64,000 nt of DNA from CBDDEH01 sp965226865 (lineage in GTDB: Bacteria; Chloroflexota; Dehalococcoidia; Lucifugimonadales; JAGWBF01), in contig CBDDEH010000004.1 in NCBI GenBank assembly GCA_965226865.1, forward strand, positions 806,001-870,000, in the 5' to 3' direction. The number at the start of each line of letters is the position of its first letter. The first letter of the stretch is position 1. The notes below the pieces were generated by a model that saw nothing but the letters and a program-made list of their open reading frames with translations, ran no database searches and was not told the origin of the DNA. Shown here piece after piece: positions 18,361 to 27,395 of this stretch. The position numbers were made by a program, and so were the translations under genes.

Positions 18361-18383
18361 GGTCTAATCTCACGCAAACAGAG

Positions 18384-18758
18384 TTACTCGGGATGGATCC
18401 CGCTATCGATGGTTATCAGCCAGCTACCATCGGCCTGTTTCTCCATTACCTCGGCGCCGTATCCCACCAGGTCCAGGTCGCTTCCATCGGGCATTTTGCC
18501 TGTCATGTGCCACCTGTCGTACAGGAATGCGGTATCGCCGACGGTGATAGCGGCCTTTGTGTCGAGAGTTATGCTAGCTTTCATACCCGAAATCTCGTTG
18601 AACTTGTTTCGTATGGCAGCCTTTCCCTTGATAACCTCACCCGGCATTGGAATCCAGGTCGCGTTCTCCGCATACATATCCACGATGGTATCTACATCAC
18701 CAGAGTTCAATGCCTCGCCGAACACTTTGTGAAGATCCTCAGGGTTGCGTAATCCCAT
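18384..18758 (-). CDS. NTF2-like / SgcJ-EcaC family protein
   Basis: A 124-residue cone-shaped alpha+beta barrel of the NTF2-like superfamily: an N-terminal helix (HKVFGEALNSGDVDTIVDMY), ATWIPMPGEVIKGKAAI, then strands ending in GSWLITIDSGIHPE. The closest descriptive class is the YybH/SgcJ group of small uncharacterised proteins. No active-site set can be claimed. It starts a minus-strand pair with the M24 gene, 23 bp apart, so they are probably co-transcribed. Confidence 0.82.
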   Translation of the reverse strand: MGLRNPEDLHKVFGEALNSGDVDTIVDMYAENATWIPMPGEVIKGKAAIRNKFNEISGMKASITLDTKAAITVGDTAFLYDRWHMTGKMPDGSDLDLVGYGAEVMEKQADGSWLITIDSGIHPE

Positions 18759-19040
18759 GACATCCTCCTCTCAGATTAGCCGGAGACACCGGCCGTGTCG
18801 TAGCACGATTGGGGGGTCACTGGGAGTTTAATAGCACCCCTTGCGTCTGTCAATTAGACTTGCTGCGGTCGGGCCCAGTCCACCAACTAGCTGGTCGTGT
18901 TTCTGGGTTCTCTATGCGGCTTCTAGGTATTATCCCTATGCCATCGCTGTGCAAACACCCTCGTTTGGCGGCCCGGACGCTCCTAGAATCAATTTAATGG
19001 AGTCCTCTGGCTATGGCTCCTTGAACCCCAAAGGGGGAAC

Positions 19041-19631
19041 ATGGTGGATAACCAGGAGTATCAACCTGCGGCTACCAACCAGAATATGATGGATGGAGGC
19101 CAGGAATACCTGAACTTGGTCCCATTACAAAAACAAACTGAGCCGATGAATGCTGGCTCAAACACGGAACCGCCAACGGACCAGACCGGTGACGTCAGTA
19201 AGTATCTCAAGATACTTTTACCGGTGGACATTCTCAAGGCACTTCCCTATGCCAAACTGCTCTGGCTTCTTGAAAGCTCGGAGCGCCGGGTATTCAACCC
19301 TGGATCGAGTATCATCCAGTACGGAGATATCTCCGACGGCTTATACATACTGATGGAGGGGAATGCAAGAACCACCCTTCAATCAGGAGAAGGAAGCCCG
19401 GCGGCGGTCGTGGGAATGCTCCAGCCTGGCAGCTATTTCGGCATTATATCGATGATCGACGGCGAGCCCCACTCGGCTACTGTCGAGGCGATTGACAACT
19501 GCACGTGCTTATGGGTGCCGAGACAGGTCTTTGGGCAGCTCATGACGGACCTGGCGCTGTTCAGCACCTTGCTGAAAAAGATGTGCTTAATGGTGCGGGG
19601 CAGCAACGAGTGGATTAGAAGCCTGCTTTAG
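19041..19631 (+). CDS. Cyclic nucleotide-binding domain protein
   Basis: A 196-residue protein: a poorly conserved N-terminal 55 residues rich in Gln/Asn/Thr, then one cNMP-binding beta-roll (RVFNPGSSIIQYGDISDGLYILMEG through PGSYFGIISMIDGEPHSATVEAIDNC). The phosphate-binding cassette is GSYFGIISMIDGEPHSA, where the canonical Arg is replaced by His, so cAMP binding is uncertain. There is no DNA-binding domain after it, unlike CRP/FNR regulators. An AAGGGGGAA box precedes the ATG. The 280 bp upstream show no other gene. Confidence 0.8.
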   Translation: MVDNQEYQPAATNQNMMDGGQEYLNLVPLQKQTEPMNAGSNTEPPTDQTGDVSKYLKILLPVDILKALPYAKLLWLLESSERRVFNPGSSIIQYGDISDGLYILMEGNARTTLQSGEGSPAAVVGMLQPGSYFGIISMIDGEPHSATVEAIDNCTCLWVPRQVFGQLMTDLALFSTLLKKMCLMVRGSNEWIRSLL

Positions 19632-19678
19632 AACATCGACCCCAGACCCGACCTGCGTTGCATCTCGGCTAGGAATGA

Positions 19679-20925
19679 CTAGTCCGCCGACGCACTAAAA
19701 CTTATCCCATCTGCAGCTATCTCATAGCTTCCCCTCTCGAAGGAAAGAGTAAAAGGCGCGGACGCCAGGTCAACCCCACACACATCGGGGCGGTCGACAG
19801 TTAAGGAATCAAATATTTCGCCGTTTACTCTGAGCACAACCTCGTAAGAACCTGGGGTTGCTTCACCATGGCACTGCACGAGAGCTTCGATCTCAATAAT
19901 CTCCCCAACCTGGAATTTGATAATTTCTGCGTCACGTAAACCGCGGCCGCTACTCGGCGACGTCCTCAGGGTAAACTGGCTCACCGATATGGCAGGGAGA
20001 AGCGCGACAAAGTAAATTCCCCTGGAGGAACTAGAGCCTGATAGGAAATAGTCTTCCTTACTGGCTACGACCTCATCAACCTGTCCGACATTTTCGAATA
20101 TCGCGATACCCTGATCATCTGTGACTTTGGACATTTCTCCTTCTGTCGTGGAAATGGTGACCTCGGCCCCACCAACCACCCCTTTGTTATCTACGACGTG
20201 CACCTCTGCCCGGTTCGGATCAATACTAACCGGCGCTTCGACGGTCACCGGTTCATTGAACCTGGATAGCGTCAATGTGGATACCGTAATGGTGCCCGGT
20301 ACTTGTGCGCCCTGGAACTCCACCTCAAGCCTAACCTGGCGCACAAGTTGGTCGTCTTTGCCGATCCAAATCTCCGCGGGAATGGTCTCGGGAGTAGACT
20401 CGTCACGGGCCCCAAAACGTCCGGCCCCACGTTTCCTTCGAGCCGGTAGGAGAGGACCCCGTCAACCGCTTCATCGGCAAGCTTTGTGGCATCTGTCATG
20501 CTACCCACGGCGCCAGCGGCAAGTCTGGACATCACTAGATCTTCCTCGGTGCGAGGGCGCCAATCCCACTTCTTGGTCGTAGGGTCGCCGATGTATGTGG
20601 TCTCACCTATAGTGACGATCTCCACCTCGATTTCGACCGGTTCACCGCCAAAAGGAGAGAAGGCGCTGAGTTTGGCTTTGAGCCTGCCCGGGGCGGCCAC
20701 GTCAGCCACCAACTGCGACAGCTCTCGCTCTTGCGCCACTCCGGTCTGGGTGCTCGGTATCCTGATAACGGTGTCCACTTCCAAGTGGAAGGACTCAACC
20801 TTGGACATGCTCTGCCGCGACATGTCCAAGATCTCTTCGGCGCTCTTTTTGGCATCGCCGCCACAGCCAACGGTTACTCCGATGACCAGCACCAGACCAA
20901 CGAGAATCCCTAGCAGGTTTTTCAT
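19679..20925 (-). pseudogene. LppX/LprAFG-type lipoprotein, frameshifted
   Basis: The frame from 20925 opens with a lipoprotein signal (VIGVTVGCGG, Cys21) and a LppX-like domain (EEILDMSRQSMSKVESFHLE, TTYIGDPTTKKWDW). Near 20410-20413 a base is missing from a C run; restoring it joins the second frame, ARDESTPETIPAEIWIGKDD and then LVRQVRLEVEF, the normal end of the LppX domain. About 200 further residues follow, with Ig-like beta-rich content. The protein would be an outer-surface lipid- or glycolipid-binding lipoprotein of about 415 residues. Confidence 0.8.
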
Positions 20926-21077
20926 TTTGCTACTCCAGCATTCTCGAATTAGAGGGTCGAATTACCAGCCGAGTATACACCCAGGAGCAAAGCTGTCTGG
21001 GGCACCCGAACGGGTACATCTTATTCCGCTGAAAGTAGAATAACTGTACCACACGGGCGTAGCGGGAGGAGCGTATC

Positions 21078-21170
21078 ATGCCACGATACATGATTCAGGC
21101 CTCGCACGATCCGTCACCTAGCGGATGCTTACGAATGATCGATGAATTCATGCTACTTGGCGTCCGATTG
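21078..21170 (+). pseudogene. Possible 5' fragment of a small conserved protein
   Basis: After a strong GGGAGGAGC box, an ATG opens with PRYMIQASHDPSPSGCLRMI, which resembles the start of small uncharacterised proteins with a 'MPRYLIEATHDP' type N-terminus. After about residue 28 the resemblance ends and the frame drifts into the next gene's leader. I read it as a truncated remnant; it may instead be an unrelated short ORF. Confidence 0.25.
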
Positions 21171-21312
21171 CCCCTCAACGACTATCTGAAGTTCATCGAA
21201 AAGGAGTCCTTTTGGTACAGCCGATTTTATTGTCCACGGTGTATACGTTGTGTGTATAATGTCGACCATATGGATCTGGTTTTGTCTTGCGTCATACCGG
21301 CGAAGGTGGACT

Positions 21313-22651
21313 ATGAAGCAAGCGGTCACGGTTTTCCTGTTCACTGCCATGGCCTTGATAGCGGCGGCCTGCGGTGGCGCCGAGCCTACCCCTACTCCCA
21401 CCCCTACACCGACGCCCTTCCCAACGCTAACGCCCGCGGAGGCTGCCGCCATCGCCGACAACATCAACAGTGTCATTGACATAGCCAACACCAGGATGGC
21501 TGCACTGAGGACCGCGCATTACTCCATCGATTTTCCGCCGTATGAGACCGAGACCGAGACCGAGTCCGAAGCGGGCGTCTTCCGCTCGACCCTCCGCAGT
21601 CCGGACTACAAGCTGGAGTTTGATGTGCGATTCCCCTACGAGGTACGGGGGGGGGGGGGGGGGTGTGATGACGGGGTCTGGCGAGCCGGAAGAAGTTGGG
21701 CTCCTCATGAGCAAGGGCAAGGCTTATACAGGCGATCCGAATGGTTCATGTTGGTCGGAACAGTCTATCCCCATTGCCATCATCTTTCTTTTCGGTACCA
21801 ACCTAGTTACGCCGATCCTCCAGGCCCAGCTTGACCTGGCAGACTCCATGCGCAACTTGGAGCACGTCCCTGACGAAACGGCTGAAGCCTTCTACCACTT
21901 TCGCTTCGACATAGACAGTGGCTTGTGGTACAAGCTCTGGTTGCTGGAGATCGCTCAGGCATTCGGCGAGCAGACAGCGAACGAGTATTTATCTCCGGAG
22001 GCCCGCGAGTCCCTGTATGACGGAGACCTAGGATTCGTTTTCAAAGGCGAGGCCTGGATTCACAAGGGAACCCTCCTCCTCCACCGTTTCCTCTGGACGC
22101 AAGTCTCCACAAAGACAGGAGAAACTGGACTCGCTAGCAATATCACAGTATCGCGCTTCGACCAAGCGGTCCCTGAGGTACCCGAGGTCGAGGACATCAT
22201 GGCTGTGGGCCCGTGTGAGGACCTCGGGCCTACCCCGACGCCCACCCCTGAGGCAGCCTCGATAACACTCGACCTGGAAATGGCCGAGGTCTCGGGTTAC
22301 GAGGTGATGCGCAGTAGGTACGACGTTTACTCACCCGAAGGGGCTGTAATTACTCGAGTCGTCTCCCGTAGTGGGGACCAGGAGCAATTTGTCTCAGCAG
22401 ACGTCAGAAGAGACGGGCCATTCTCCGTAAGCGGGACGAGTGACTCGCCGCTGACAGACCCCGGTACATATCACATCACTTATTCTGTATACGACTGGCG
22501 GACCTTCGAGACGTCCTTAGGCAAGGACTACCTTGAAGCATTCCCAACTTTCTTCACCCATGGAGTCCCTCCACCGGACCTTCTCGAACGTATCCTTGCT
22601 AGTGGGATTCGTCCGGTAGCATCAGCTTCATCCAGCATTCTTGTTAAATAG
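21313..22651 (+). pseudogene. Lipoprotein with internal 17-G tract causing a frameshift
   Basis: The ATG at 21313 opens a lipoprotein signal (MALIAAACGG) followed by a Thr/Pro repeat linker and a domain of LppX-like appearance (MAALRTAHYSIDF, SPDYKLEFDVRFPYEV). A run of 17 G at 21647-21663 then throws the frame; the rest of the protein (MTGSGEPEEVGLLMSKGK to SILVK, with a second TPTPTPE linker and a C-terminal Ig-like domain) lies in another frame up to 22651. Intact length would be about 445 residues. The G tract could vary in length between cells or be misassembled. Confidence 0.75.
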
Positions 22652-24887
22652 AGGGCTCGGGCCCCTGCGGCTGCTGCACGACGCCTATTTCGAATTGCCC
22701 GCTGGGCCCTGGAGTAGACGTTTCCCCTGCCTGTTCCACTGAAGATCCCAAGTAGTCGTCACACCATCCACCTACGGCGGTGTGCCAGTCTGATTCCAGT
22801 TCTGCGACGGACAATACTCCAGCGATAACTGCGAAATCGGCCAGCGCATAAGTACTGTTTCGGAACGAAACGTAGACGTTTAGTGCCTCGGCTTTTCGTT
22901 GGGTCATCAAGTAGTAGACGAAAGCCCAGCCGTTGTTGTAGTCAAAGACGCCCGCCTGGTCGTAGCCTTCCCGCTGGCCCAGCAACGAAGCCAGGCCCCT
23001 GTATGATTCCACGCCACAGATTATGTCAAGGTGCTTGGACGGTATAGGTGAGATGTATCCCCCACCCTCTTCGAAGATCAGGCCCCCAAGAAACTCGGCT
23101 AACCCCTCATCGGCCCAGCCCTTGGGCTCATCATGGTAGCCCGATTCGCCCCATATTCCCGGATAGACGTACCTGCCCTGCAGATAATGGCCGAACTCGT
23201 GCTGAATCAACTCCTCTACCGTATAGGTGCTCTCCTCAGGGGTACGCTGATACGTGTACAGGGTTCCGATGCCCTCCAGGTAAAGTCCGCCGGCATAGGC
23301 GCCGAAGCCCACGAAAACGCTCACATAGTCCTGGTACGTCTAAGGTGTAGCGAAGAGCATGAGAGTCATGGAGTCGTTCTGGTCACCCGTTATCGGTGTG
23401 TCGAAGGGAGGTCCCATCACGTCAAAGAAGGCCTCTCGTTCGTCCTCCATCAACGTGACGAAGGCGGGCAACTCTTCCACCGGTAGTCCCGACCTGACCG
23501 AGATCCCATCTCCAGTTACGGTATTACCCAGATGCGTAGCCTCGAAGTCCGACCGTAGCTGGTCATAGAGATCGGTTCCGTCGAACCGGTCTAGGGCTCG
23601 GGCTATGTAGACTTGAGCGACCAGCTCCAGTTCAATGTCCCAGGCGGCATGTAAATCGTCCACCACACGAGTCCGGGCTGCCTCGTCCAGTTGGTCGTCC
23701 CTGAGGGACTCGCAGATATAAGCGGCCTCGGCGCGAATCCACATATCGTCGGACTGGAGCGAGCCCAATATGAAATCGAAGTCCTGTTCCGGAAGCACCC
23801 CTTGCTTTGCGTAGACGAGCCGTGCGAAGGCGGCCATGGCGCGGAACCGCAGGTCTCCATAGAACTCGGCATCAGCACTAATAGCTTCGAGGTACGGCTG
23901 CATTGGGAAGTAGGGATAGAAGAAGGAATCGAGGACCCAGATGACGTCGTGGAGCACGTTCTGGTACCTGTCGTTTTCAAACCGGTCAGTGAGCGTGGCC
24001 TGCACTTCGGCTGCATGGGTGTCGGTGACGAGTTCGTGGGCTGGGTCCCCATCCGGCCGCTCAGCCAGGCGTCCCAGGATCCGCACTCCGTTGCGCCGCG
24101 ACCAGCCGTTCTCATGGGAGGCAGCCACGACCAGGACTTCCGTTAGAGTTGGGCTATCGAGGAGGGGCGCCAGTGCGACAGCAGTGGACTCTGTGCAGTA
24201 GTAGTCGCCATATGGGATGCTCTCAGCCATAGCAGTAGCATCCAGCTCGACAAAGTCCGGACAAAGGTACATGCCACCTGTGTAGAGGCCTGGCAGGATC
24301 CAGTAGTCCCAATCAGGGCATCGGAAGGAGCCTTCACAGGCAGCTACGGCATCAGGAAGGTTGGCCATAAGGTCGTCCACAACCTCAGCCTCGAACCGAA
24401 AATAGCCCAGACGCAGGTCGTCGTAGACCAGGTCCCACACCGCGTCGGATGCCACGGTAGAAGGGACAAGGGCATAGAAAGCCTCAAGATGATTCCAGGG
24501 GTCCACCTTGAGCAGGTTGATGAAGGTGGACACACAGATCAGATCGTTCTCAACGATTTCCACCTGGATAGAAGGGTTAACGTCGGCTATATCGTCGCAG
24601 TCATACACCGGGGGTTGACTGGAGAGGTTGATCGCGACCAGGACGACGTCTAGGATGTTGACGACCCCATCATCGTTCAGGTCGGCAATGGGGTCTGATA
24701 CTGGACTAGTACCCAGAGCGCCGGTGACGAACAGCAGGTCGGCCAGAGACACCCATCCATCGCCATCGATGTCACCAACTACGGTCTGTGATCCGGGAAC
24801 GTCCGAGTCGGCAGAGAGAATCGAAACCGCCAGAATGGGCGATAACAGACCCAGCAATGCCGGTATTAGAAGCTTCTTTCGGAACAT
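22644..24887 (-). pseudogene. Secreted M9-type metalloprotease with N-terminal dockerin-like repeats, split by an in-frame TAG
   Basis: One continuous frame from 24887 to 22644 is interrupted only by TAG at 23340-23342. The first part (515 residues) has a signal peptide, two dockerin-type calcium loops (GDIDGDGWVSLADLL and ADLNDDGVVNILDVV) and a helical-repeat region. After the stop the frame continues at once with TYQDYVSVFVGFGAY and the zinc motif HEFGHYLQGRY with a downstream Glu (GWADEGLAEF), as in peptidase M9 collagenases. The stop fits a CAG-to-TAG change. Without read-through the first product would lack the catalytic site. Confidence 0.82.
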
Positions 24888-25108
24888 AGCTAAACAGCGC
24901 CGCTATCTACATCAGACTGTAGTTCTTGTATTCAGAACAAGCAAACCGGTCTGGTCTGTATGAGAGAGTTTAGCTACAGGATAGAACGGTGTATGGGCGC
25001 CTCCCAAGAGGGAGGACACCCCAATTATCTTATAGAGGTGCCACGACCGGAACCATCTGAGATCAGAGGCGCATCTTACCAGGTGAAGTAATCCTATGGG
25101 AGGGCAAA

Positions 25109-25621
25109 ATGGATTATAGCTTCGGAGCAGCTATAGGAGCTGGGCTAGTAGCAACAGCCGCGATGACCGCGGTCTTATATATGGGTTTCTTCATGATGCC
25201 CAAGCAGGTCCCCATGAACCTTTTATATATGTTGGGTACGATGATGACCCCCAGCAAAGTACCAGCTTATATTGTTGGGGCCATGATCCATACGATGATG
25301 GGAATCGCCTTCGCGTTGATCCATACAGGCATTTATCAGGGACTCGACGTGGATTCCAACCTCGCGGCATGGGGTCTTCTCTTCGGGTTTGTCCATTGGA
25401 TCGTGGTAGGCATGGCCTTTGGGATGATCGGGATGATGCACCCCTTGATGCGTAGCGGTCAGATGCCGGCGCCCGGAGCATTCGTGAAAAACCTCCCCAT
25501 GATGACCGTGGTTGGATTCCTCACGGTCCATCTTTTGCATGGAGTCCTTTTGGGGTATTTTACGACTTGTGGGTCTGAGCTCAGCCAAACAGCGATGACC
25601 AGATCAGGGCTCTCTGCATAA
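25109..25621 (+). CDS. Small integral membrane protein, Met/His rich
   Basis: A 170-residue protein with about four predicted membrane segments: around residues 5-28, 48-70, 84-108 and 128-150. It is unusually rich in Met, Gly and His (MIHTMMGIAFALIHTGIY, FVHWIVVGMAFGMIGMMH). The pattern resembles DUF6789-type membrane proteins, but I am not certain. A GGAGGG box precedes the ATG. Histidines in several segments could bind metal or haem; this is inference only. It lies just before the interrupted hydro-lyase gene, on the opposite strand. Confidence 0.7.
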   Translation: MDYSFGAAIGAGLVATAAMTAVLYMGFFMMPKQVPMNLLYMLGTMMTPSKVPAYIVGAMIHTMMGIAFALIHTGIYQGLDVDSNLAAWGLLFGFVHWIVVGMAFGMIGMMHPLMRSGQMPAPGAFVKNLPMMTVVGFLTVHLLHGVLLGYFTTCGSELSQTAMTRSGLSA

Positions 25622-25640
25622 CCAGGCGGTCTTGAACTTT

Positions 25641-25851
25641 CTAGCTCAGGTAGCCTTCGCGCCTGAGGAGGGGCATCACCCCACCCGCATCGACGATTTC
25701 CTGGAGGGCCTCTCCCCAAGGCCCTCCAGGAAATCGTCCCCTTCGTCACGTTCCGCACGAGCCCGGTATCGTAATTCACTTCGGCCACATCGCCGTCGTC
25801 GAAGGCGTCCGTGATACCCGAGCAAGGGAGGCAAGACATACCAAAGTTAAT
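25641..25851 (-). pseudogene. 3-isopropylmalate dehydratase/aconitase-type small subunit, 3' fragment
   Basis: Read on the minus strand, this continues the gene interrupted at 28336: after the shared ATTAACTTT it encodes GMSCLPCSGITDAFDDGDVA, the expected swivel-domain sequence, and then NYDTGLVRNVTKGT. It next runs through a perfect inverted duplication (25692-25738), shifts frame, and recovers the family-like end EALQEIVDAGGVMPLLRREG with a TAG at 25641-25643. So the gene is broken twice: by the transposon and by a 3' rearrangement. Confidence 0.8.
25692..25738. repeat. 20-bp perfect inverted duplication inside the small-subunit gene
   Basis: GACGATTTCCTGGAGGGCCT at 25692-25711 is followed by a 7-nt spacer and its exact complement at 25719-25738. 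One arm matches the natural coding sequence (EALQEIVD); the other has replaced coding sequence between KGT and EALQ and shifts the frame. The form is that of a template-switch mutation or an amplification artefact. Confidence 0.8.
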
Positions 25852-25885
25852 GGTAATTATCCCCTTATTGCACGGGTTACTCGTT

Positions 25886-25914
25886 TTGCTTCTACCCTCG
25901 AGACAGTGTATAAT
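25886..25914 (+). promoter_or_regulatory. Promoter inside the IS1595 element driving a near-leaderless ORF
   Basis: TTGCTT at 25886-25891 and a perfect TATAAT at 25909-25914, 17 bp apart. The ATG at 25921 lies only seven bases from the -10, so the transcript would start at or next to the start codon. Confidence 0.6.
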
Positions 25915-25920
25915 AAAGAC

Positions 25921-26079
25921 ATGGGTGGTTCCAAGAAAAAGAACTCGTTACGCCCGTCCTACGAGGATGGAGAAGTACGGGACAACTCCATTGAAAGGAA
26001 GCAACAGGCTAGCTTTCAGCCAAAAGATTTAATGCGCCTTATTGCTAAGGCCGTTAAAAAGGCCCCCAAAGGGGCCTAA
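25921..26079 (+). CDS. 52-residue basic passenger protein of the IS1595 element
   Basis: A short ORF opening MGGSKKKNSLRPSYEDGEVR and ending MRLIAKAVKKAPKGA, strongly basic. No Shine-Dalgarno is present, but the promoter places the transcription start at the ATG, so leaderless translation is likely. No family is recognised; the charge suggests nucleic-acid binding, which is inference. It is the first gene inside the left end of the element, divergent in purpose from the transposase at the other end. The stop overlaps a hairpin used as terminator by the opposite strand. Confidence 0.45.
   Translation: MGGSKKKNSLRPSYEDGEVRDNSIERKQQASFQPKDLMRLIAKAVKKAPKGA
26056..26076 (-). terminator. Intrinsic terminator (minus strand)
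   Basis: GGCCCC (26061-26066) and GGGGCC (26071-26076) form a 6-bp GC stem with a 4-nt loop, and on the minus strand five U residues follow (26060-26056). It would end transcripts of the DUF5343-like gene. Confidence 0.6.
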
Positions 26080-26159
26080 TACCGTAATAACAGTACGGCG
26101 CGCCAAACCAAGTGGGTTCCGGAGTTGATGCGTCGCATGGCTTATCACCTCCCTTGCAA

Positions 26160-26187
26160 AAGCACCACAGGTCACTCTGTGGTGCTT
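26160..26187 (-). terminator. Hairpin spanning the stop codon of the DUF5343-like gene
   Basis: Perfect 11-bp arms (AAGCACCACAG at 26160-26170 and its complement at 26177-26187) with the gene's TGA in the loop, followed by a short U-run on the minus strand. Translation of the last codons would melt it, so it would work mainly when ribosomes have left. Confidence 0.5.
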
Positions 26188-26975
26188 GCTGCGTTTGGAA
26201 TAAGCGATTCCGCCGGTTGATACTCGACCTCGAAAATCGCCTCGGCAGCCTTAATCCATTTCTCCCGATCAGTATCGTCAAATACGGTTCCGGGCGCTGG
26301 CAAAGACTGGAATAGCCCCCAGAGCATCAGGCTCTGACTCGCTACCGGCAAATTGGTTTCGGATTGTGTGCCACCAGTTCCGTTGGCATCTGGTGGAGGA
26401 GTTGTATCATCCTGGAGTTTAATTTCTTCAGCCTTTGATTCTTTGGTCCTACTTTTCCTAGAACTGGTTGACCCTGATGTACTCCCCCCACCTGCTTTAT
26501 TCCTAGCAAGCTTCCTAAGCGAATTAGACAATGGGTGGTCGGCATCTTTTAAAGCATTAACAAAAAAGGATTCTGCCTTTCTGAGCGTTGAGCCGTCTAT
26601 AGAATATGACCCAAACCATTCCCTAAGCATTCCTGGCGTGGCTCTTTGCAACGCGTCAAAATCAACGGCCTCGTATGCCTTCCGATAAATAGCCCGGAGA
26701 CTTTCTTTCCGGTCGTCACCTTTAGCATTAACCAAGCTCTCCAGGAGCGGAGTGGGTTTCTCTTCAATAAGCAGACCCAAAAACCGAACCCCGGACATCA
26801 ATTGCGGGCCGATACTGCCGCTGTATTTTTTACTCCAAAATGATCGGTCAAACCTGAGTGGAACGCCCTCGGTTTCCAACCACTCTAGGAGATTCTTAAA
26901 CGTCAGATATGAAATATATGGCGGCGACAATTGCCTACCTTCTTGATAATTATCTGTTATCGCCTGCTGTTCCAT
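26172..26975 (-). CDS. DUF5343-like passenger protein of the IS1595 element
   Basis: A 267-residue protein starting at an ATG with a GGAGG box six bases upstream (a longer start at 27044 lacks one). Residues 15-150 match the DUF5343 pattern (LSPPYISYLTFKNLLEWLE, VRFLGLLIEE, FDALQRATPGMLREWFGSYS, TLRKAESFFVNALKDA). A low-complexity linker rich in Gly/Ser/Thr/Lys follows, and then a short acidic tail ending ASTTE. DUF5343 proteins recur on mobile elements and near defence genes, with no established function. It faces the left end of the transposon. Confidence 0.7.
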   Translation of the reverse strand: MEQQAITDNYQEGRQLSPPYISYLTFKNLLEWLETEGVPLRFDRSFWSKKYSGSIGPQLMSGVRFLGLLIEEKPTPLLESLVNAKGDDRKESLRAIYRKAYEAVDFDALQRATPGMLREWFGSYSIDGSTLRKAESFFVNALKDADHPLSNSLRKLARNKAGGGSTSGSTSSRKSRTKESKAEEIKLQDDTTPPPDANGTGGTQSETNLPVASQSLMLWGLFQSLPAPGTVFDDTDREKWIKAAEAIFEVEYQPAESLIPNAASTTE

Positions 26976-27140
26976 GATTTCCTCCCGCTCCGCCCTTACG
27001 GAGTGGCATAGTTCAATACGACTATAGACGATCCGATGCCACAATGCAACTCCCCAGTGGCATCCAAGGGGACAAAATTAGAAAGTACTTTTGGCATAGT
27101 GTACACTTCTGTCATTCTGGGCCAAGCAGGAGTGAATGAC

Positions 27141-27344
27141 ATGGAAAAAGGTGGAAAAATACTCGTGCGGTCATATTCCGATAAGATTTTAGAACGTATA
27201 TTTCTGGAAGAACATGGGACCTATGTCTTGGTCTGTAGGCCAGAAGTCTATGAAGAGGCTAGAACGTCAGGGAGTGAACCTAAGGCATTGATGGGGTTCC
27301 CCATCGAAGATATAATCAGCACCCAATCTAAACCTAACCCTTGA
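27141..27344 (+). CDS. 67-residue passenger protein of the IS1595 element
   Basis: The ATG at 27141 follows an AGGAG box eight bases upstream; a longer upstream reading lacks one. The product (MEKGGKILVRSYSDKILERI ... CRPEVYEEARTSGSEPKALM) is mixed charge with no membrane segment and no family I recognise. It lies between the divergent DUF5343-like gene and the transposase promoter, which overlaps its last codons. Confidence 0.5.
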   Translation: MEKGGKILVRSYSDKILERIFLEEHGTYVLVCRPEVYEEARTSGSEPKALMGFPIEDIISTQSKPNP

Positions 27345-27395
27345 CAGCACGTCCACCTTATGGTATCATTGTGGCAATAAGGAAGTGCCACAATG
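27341..27395 (+). promoter_or_regulatory. Transposase promoter and start-sequestering hairpin
   Basis: TTGACA at 27341-27346 and TATCAT at 27364-27369 are 17 bp apart. Overlapping the -10 is a perfect 10-bp inverted repeat, CATTGTGGCA at 27367-27376 and its complement at 27386-27395. The right arm contains the ATG (27393) and the loop holds the AAGGAAG ribosome-binding site. The RNA hairpin would hide the start codon, a plausible brake on transposase synthesis and on read-through from outside promoters. Confidence 0.65.

Noticed and set aside
23048..24201. Several plus-strand frames of 80-150 residues opposite the M9 protease
   Set aside because: Antisense shadows of a GC-rich gene, with no ribosome sites or domains.
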